Positions 6,923 to 8,377 of a stretch of DNA of 8,377 nt are shown piece after piece. The stretch comes from Methanobacteriota archaeon (GTDB taxonomy: Archaea; Halobacteriota; Methanomicrobia; Methanomicrobiales; Methanospirillaceae), in contig WRER01000021.1 of NCBI GenBank assembly GCA_009779205.1, positions 1-8,377 on the forward strand, read 5' to 3'. The position numbers and the translations under genes were made by a program. Within the stretch, counting starts at the first letter, position 1, and the number at the start of each line of letters is the position of its first letter. The notes beneath the pieces are model-generated. The model did no database searches, was not told the origin of the DNA, and saw only the letters and a list, made by a program, of their open reading frames with translations.

Positions 6923-7070
6923 TGTAGACTTCTGTGCCTCGCCTTTCATGAAATACCATGATATACATAACACGTTTCCAACGAGATGATTGTACAGGTT
7001 CACCATAACTGTTCCGTACCTTCTGCCTCGTTTTTTCTTTTAAAGGTGATGTCCCATCATTATGGATGTA

Positions 7071-7160
7071 GGAATTACGCAAAAGTCAATATGACTTACA
7101 CATTTGCTAACCAAAACTGCTTAATTGGAGTGACCTAATAAGGCATTGTTGCGTAAGTCC
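7071..7160. mobile_element. 90-bp MITE-like element with terminal inverted repeats and TA flanks
   Basis: The ends GGAATTACGCAAAA (7071-7084) and, read inward from the right, GGACTTACGCAACA (7160-7147) match at 12 of 14 positions. TA stands immediately outside both ends (7069-7070 and 7161-7162), as expected for a TA target duplication of the IS630/Tc1-mariner type. The element is too short to encode a transposase and has no ORF, so it would need one supplied in trans. A small internal stem AAGTCA/TGACTT (7083-7097) lies near the left end. It ends 47 bp before the nadE start and so probably occupies the upstream promoter region. The family assignment is inference; a TA flank alone is weak evidence. 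Confidence 0.55.
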
Positions 7161-7168
7161 TAAGATGA

Positions 7169-7176
7169 TTACATAA
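7169..7176 (+). promoter_or_regulatory. TATA-like box upstream of nadE
   Basis: TTACATAA lies about 35 nt before ATG 7208, between the MITE-like element and the gene. Archaeal spacing would put transcription start near 7199, giving a very short leader, in line with the absence of an SD. The prediction is based on position and AT content only. Confidence 0.3.
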
Positions 7177-7207
7177 CTCCTAATTGTTCTCTTTTCCATG
7201 TACATGC

Positions 7208-8002
7208 ATGACACCAGATCACAATACCAGTCCTGCACATTCAGATATATTTGATCCTTCTTATCACATCTCACAGATTTGCACGCTTATCAAGGATACC
7301 CACGTCAAATCAGGTGCATCTGGATATGTTGTTGGGATATCAGGGGGGATAGACTCAGCGGTTGTTGCAGCGCTCATTACACGAGCTATCGGAACAAAAC
7401 AGATCATTGGACTCTTTTTGCCTTCACCAACGACACCAAAAGCTGATTATGATGATGTTGATCTTCTCTCGACCTGGCTTGGGATATCCACTCAGATGTT
7501 TTCATTGGAGCCGGTGCTTGCAGGATATCAGGGGATCTTGGCAGGAGATGAGAAAGCACGGGGAAATCTGACATCACGTGTGAGAATGAATATCTTGTAT
7601 CTATACGCAAATGAGAACAGATTGCTTGTTTCAGGCACATCAAATAAAACAGAGTGGTATACAGGATATTTTACAAAATATGGAGACAATGCGGCTGATA
7701 TTCAGCCAATTATTCATCTCTTCAAAGATGAGGTCTATGCTCTTGCAGAATACTTGCAGATCCCATCTGTTTTCATTGAAAAAGATCCATCTGCTGGATT
7801 GTACGAAGGACAGACTGATGAAGCTGATCTGCAAATGACGTATACAGTGCTTGACAGAGCGTTTCGTTCTCTTGAGAAGCATAACTGGGTTGCACAAAAT
7901 GATGAGGAGGTGCAAGCACTGAAGTTATACAATGCAGCATCACACAAACGCACGTTCCCTCCTCACATCTCTTTCACAAACAGGCCCTTGAGTTCTTCCT
8001 GA
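7208..8002 (+). CDS. nadE: NH3-dependent NAD+ synthetase
   Basis: NadE adenylates nicotinic acid adenine dinucleotide with ATP and amidates it with ammonia, the last step of NAD+ synthesis, in the cytoplasm. From ATG 7208 the protein has 264 residues, near the usual size for the single-domain ammonia-dependent form; no glutaminase domain is present. The PP-loop VVGISGGIDSAVVAA spans 41-55 (SGGIDS 45-50). Further family motifs are GTSNKTEWYTGYFTKYGDNA (143-162), KDPSAGLYEGQTDEADLQM (192-210) and the C-terminal HKRTFPP (246-252). The tail continues twelve residues past that motif and overlaps the 3' end of the opposing isomerase gene by 40 nt. TTG 7184 is an in-frame alternative start; ATG is preferred, though no SD is seen and the mRNA may be nearly leaderless. 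A MITE-like element lies just upstream. Confidence 0.95.
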   Translation: MTPDHNTSPAHSDIFDPSYHISQICTLIKDTHVKSGASGYVVGISGGIDSAVVAALITRAIGTKQIIGLFLPSPTTPKADYDDVDLLSTWLGISTQMFSLEPVLAGYQGILAGDEKARGNLTSRVRMNILYLYANENRLLVSGTSNKTEWYTGYFTKYGDNAADIQPIIHLFKDEVYALAEYLQIPSVFIEKDPSAGLYEGQTDEADLQMTYTVLDRAFRSLEKHNWVAQNDEEVQALKLYNAASHKRTFPPHISFTNRPLSSS

Positions 8003-8377
8003 TGCGTGATTGGATCATTGAAGAATGCAGCAGCCTTCTGATCCCCAATTATTGAGTAAATTGATGTTTTTGGAAATTCGCCAGGCATATTCATCTGATG
8101 TGCATGCATGATATGAAGCGCCGGGATTGATGCAGGGTATGCAGTATTTTGTACGAACGTCTTATCTGACAGATAATAATATGCAGCGCCAATGCGCTCT
8201 TCATAATCACCATATATGCTTGCAAAGCGTGATGATACGACATTTGCCATAGCGAGGGGCTCAGTGTCACTGGGATTGATGGTGACATGTCCATAATCTG
8301 GTGGGATTAAAACAGCTTCTCCTGCCTCTGCATACACAGCAATGATATCAGACAGGTCTGTTTTTTGCAAAAGATAG
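7963..8377 (-). CDS. Cupin-type (archaeal) glucose-6-phosphate isomerase, N-terminus beyond the window
   Basis: The frame enters from the right edge and ends at 7963, giving the C-terminal 137 residues. Archaeal cupin phosphoglucose isomerase interconverts glucose 6-phosphate and fructose 6-phosphate in the cytoplasm using one bound metal ion. The visible part fits its second cupin motif: YLLQK, then AEAGEAVLIPPDYGHVTIN, matching the PPxxxHxxxN pattern. Its His (residue 30 of this fragment) corresponds to the C-terminal metal ligand, His136 in the Pyrococcus enzyme. The first motif with the other His and Glu ligands is outside the window. The tail is longer than in the 189-residue Pyrococcus protein, as in some other archaeal members. 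TTG 8370 is an internal codon, not a start, since the frame is open to the edge and the homologous region begins earlier. It is convergent with nadE, with a 40-nt overlap. Confidence 0.85.
   Translation of the reverse strand, partial: YLLQKTDLSDIIAVYAEAGEAVLIPPDYGHVTINPSDTEPLAMANVVSSRFASIYGDYEERIGAAYYYLSDKTFVQNTAYPASIPALHIMHAHQMNMPGEFPKTSIYSIIGDQKAAAFFNDPITHQEELKGLFVKEM

Larger units (their letters stand above)
6049..7070. other. Gene-poor stretch with scattered inverted repeats
   Basis: About 1 kb between the membrane-protein gene and the MITE-like element shows no frame I can call a gene. All frames are either short or lack start signals and recognisable motifs. The first part (6049-6600) is AT-rich with pyrimidine tracts and small inverted repeats. 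The part from about 6700 to 6950 is GC-richer and dense in hairpins. No tRNA, rRNA, CRISPR array or classic RNase P or SRP RNA signature is visible. It could hold an unrecognised RNA, a decayed mobile element, or both. Confidence 0.6.

Noticed and set aside
6573..6989. Plus-strand frame of 138 codons starting at ATG 6573.
   Set aside because: No SD, no recognisable motif, odd Cys/His/Ser-rich composition, and it runs across the hairpin-dense block. It may be a chance open frame; a homolog in another genome would change this.
6888..7082. Minus-strand frame of 64 codons starting inside the MITE-like end.
   Set aside because: It starts at a TTG inside the terminal inverted repeat, has no SD, and no recognisable family; a transposase remnant was considered but no motif supports it.

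Overview
The window looks like chromosomal DNA of a methanogenic euryarchaeon, most plausibly of the Methanomicrobiales (Methanospirillum-like). The grounds are an archaeal cupin-type glucose-6-phosphate isomerase, an archaeal Nbp35/Mrp-type ATPase with an N-terminal cysteine motif, a small DUF5518-like membrane protein, an exported transglutaminase-like/TPR protein of a kind common in these methanogens, archaeal-style SD and TATA elements, and AT-leaning base composition. The genus is inference; no rRNA or tRNA gene is present to fix it.

Left part (1-5612), all on the minus strand and read right to left: a YkgJ-family CxxCxxCC protein (5612-5130), an Nbp35/Mrp-like Fe-S carrier ATPase (5031-4147), a metallo-beta-lactamase-fold protein with an unrecognised N-terminal half (4130-2598), and a very large exported protein (2566 to beyond base 1) with a transglutaminase-like cysteine-protease domain followed by at least 13 TPR units. 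The last gene has no stop inside the window and is easy to miss; the whole first 2.5 kb is one open frame. The last three genes are closely packed (16 and 31 nt gaps). The 98-nt gap before the ATPase gene carries a hairpin, a TATA-like box and a palindrome, so that gene may also start its own transcript.

Middle (5613-7207): a divergent intergenic region with a palindromic TATA-like element separates ykgJ from a plus-strand gene for a 114-residue membrane protein (5704-6048). About 1.15 kb without a convincing gene follows. It holds a T-rich terminator candidate, several inverted repeats, a short direct repeat, a GC-richer block unusually dense in short perfect hairpins (about 6713-6922; candidate structured RNA or intron remnant), and a 90-bp MITE-like element with TA-flanked terminal inverted repeats (7071-7160) just upstream of nadE.

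Right part (7208-8377): nadE (ammonia-dependent NAD+ synthetase) on the plus strand converges on, and overlaps by 40 nt, the 3' end of a minus-strand cupin phosphoglucose isomerase gene that runs off the right edge.

How the genes work together: nadE and the isomerase are housekeeping genes of cofactor synthesis and sugar-phosphate metabolism and are only tail-to-tail neighbours. The ykgJ-mrp-MBL set shares a metal/Fe-S theme (cysteine cluster, Fe-S carrier, two-metal hydrolase fold), but a joint pathway is only inferred from order.
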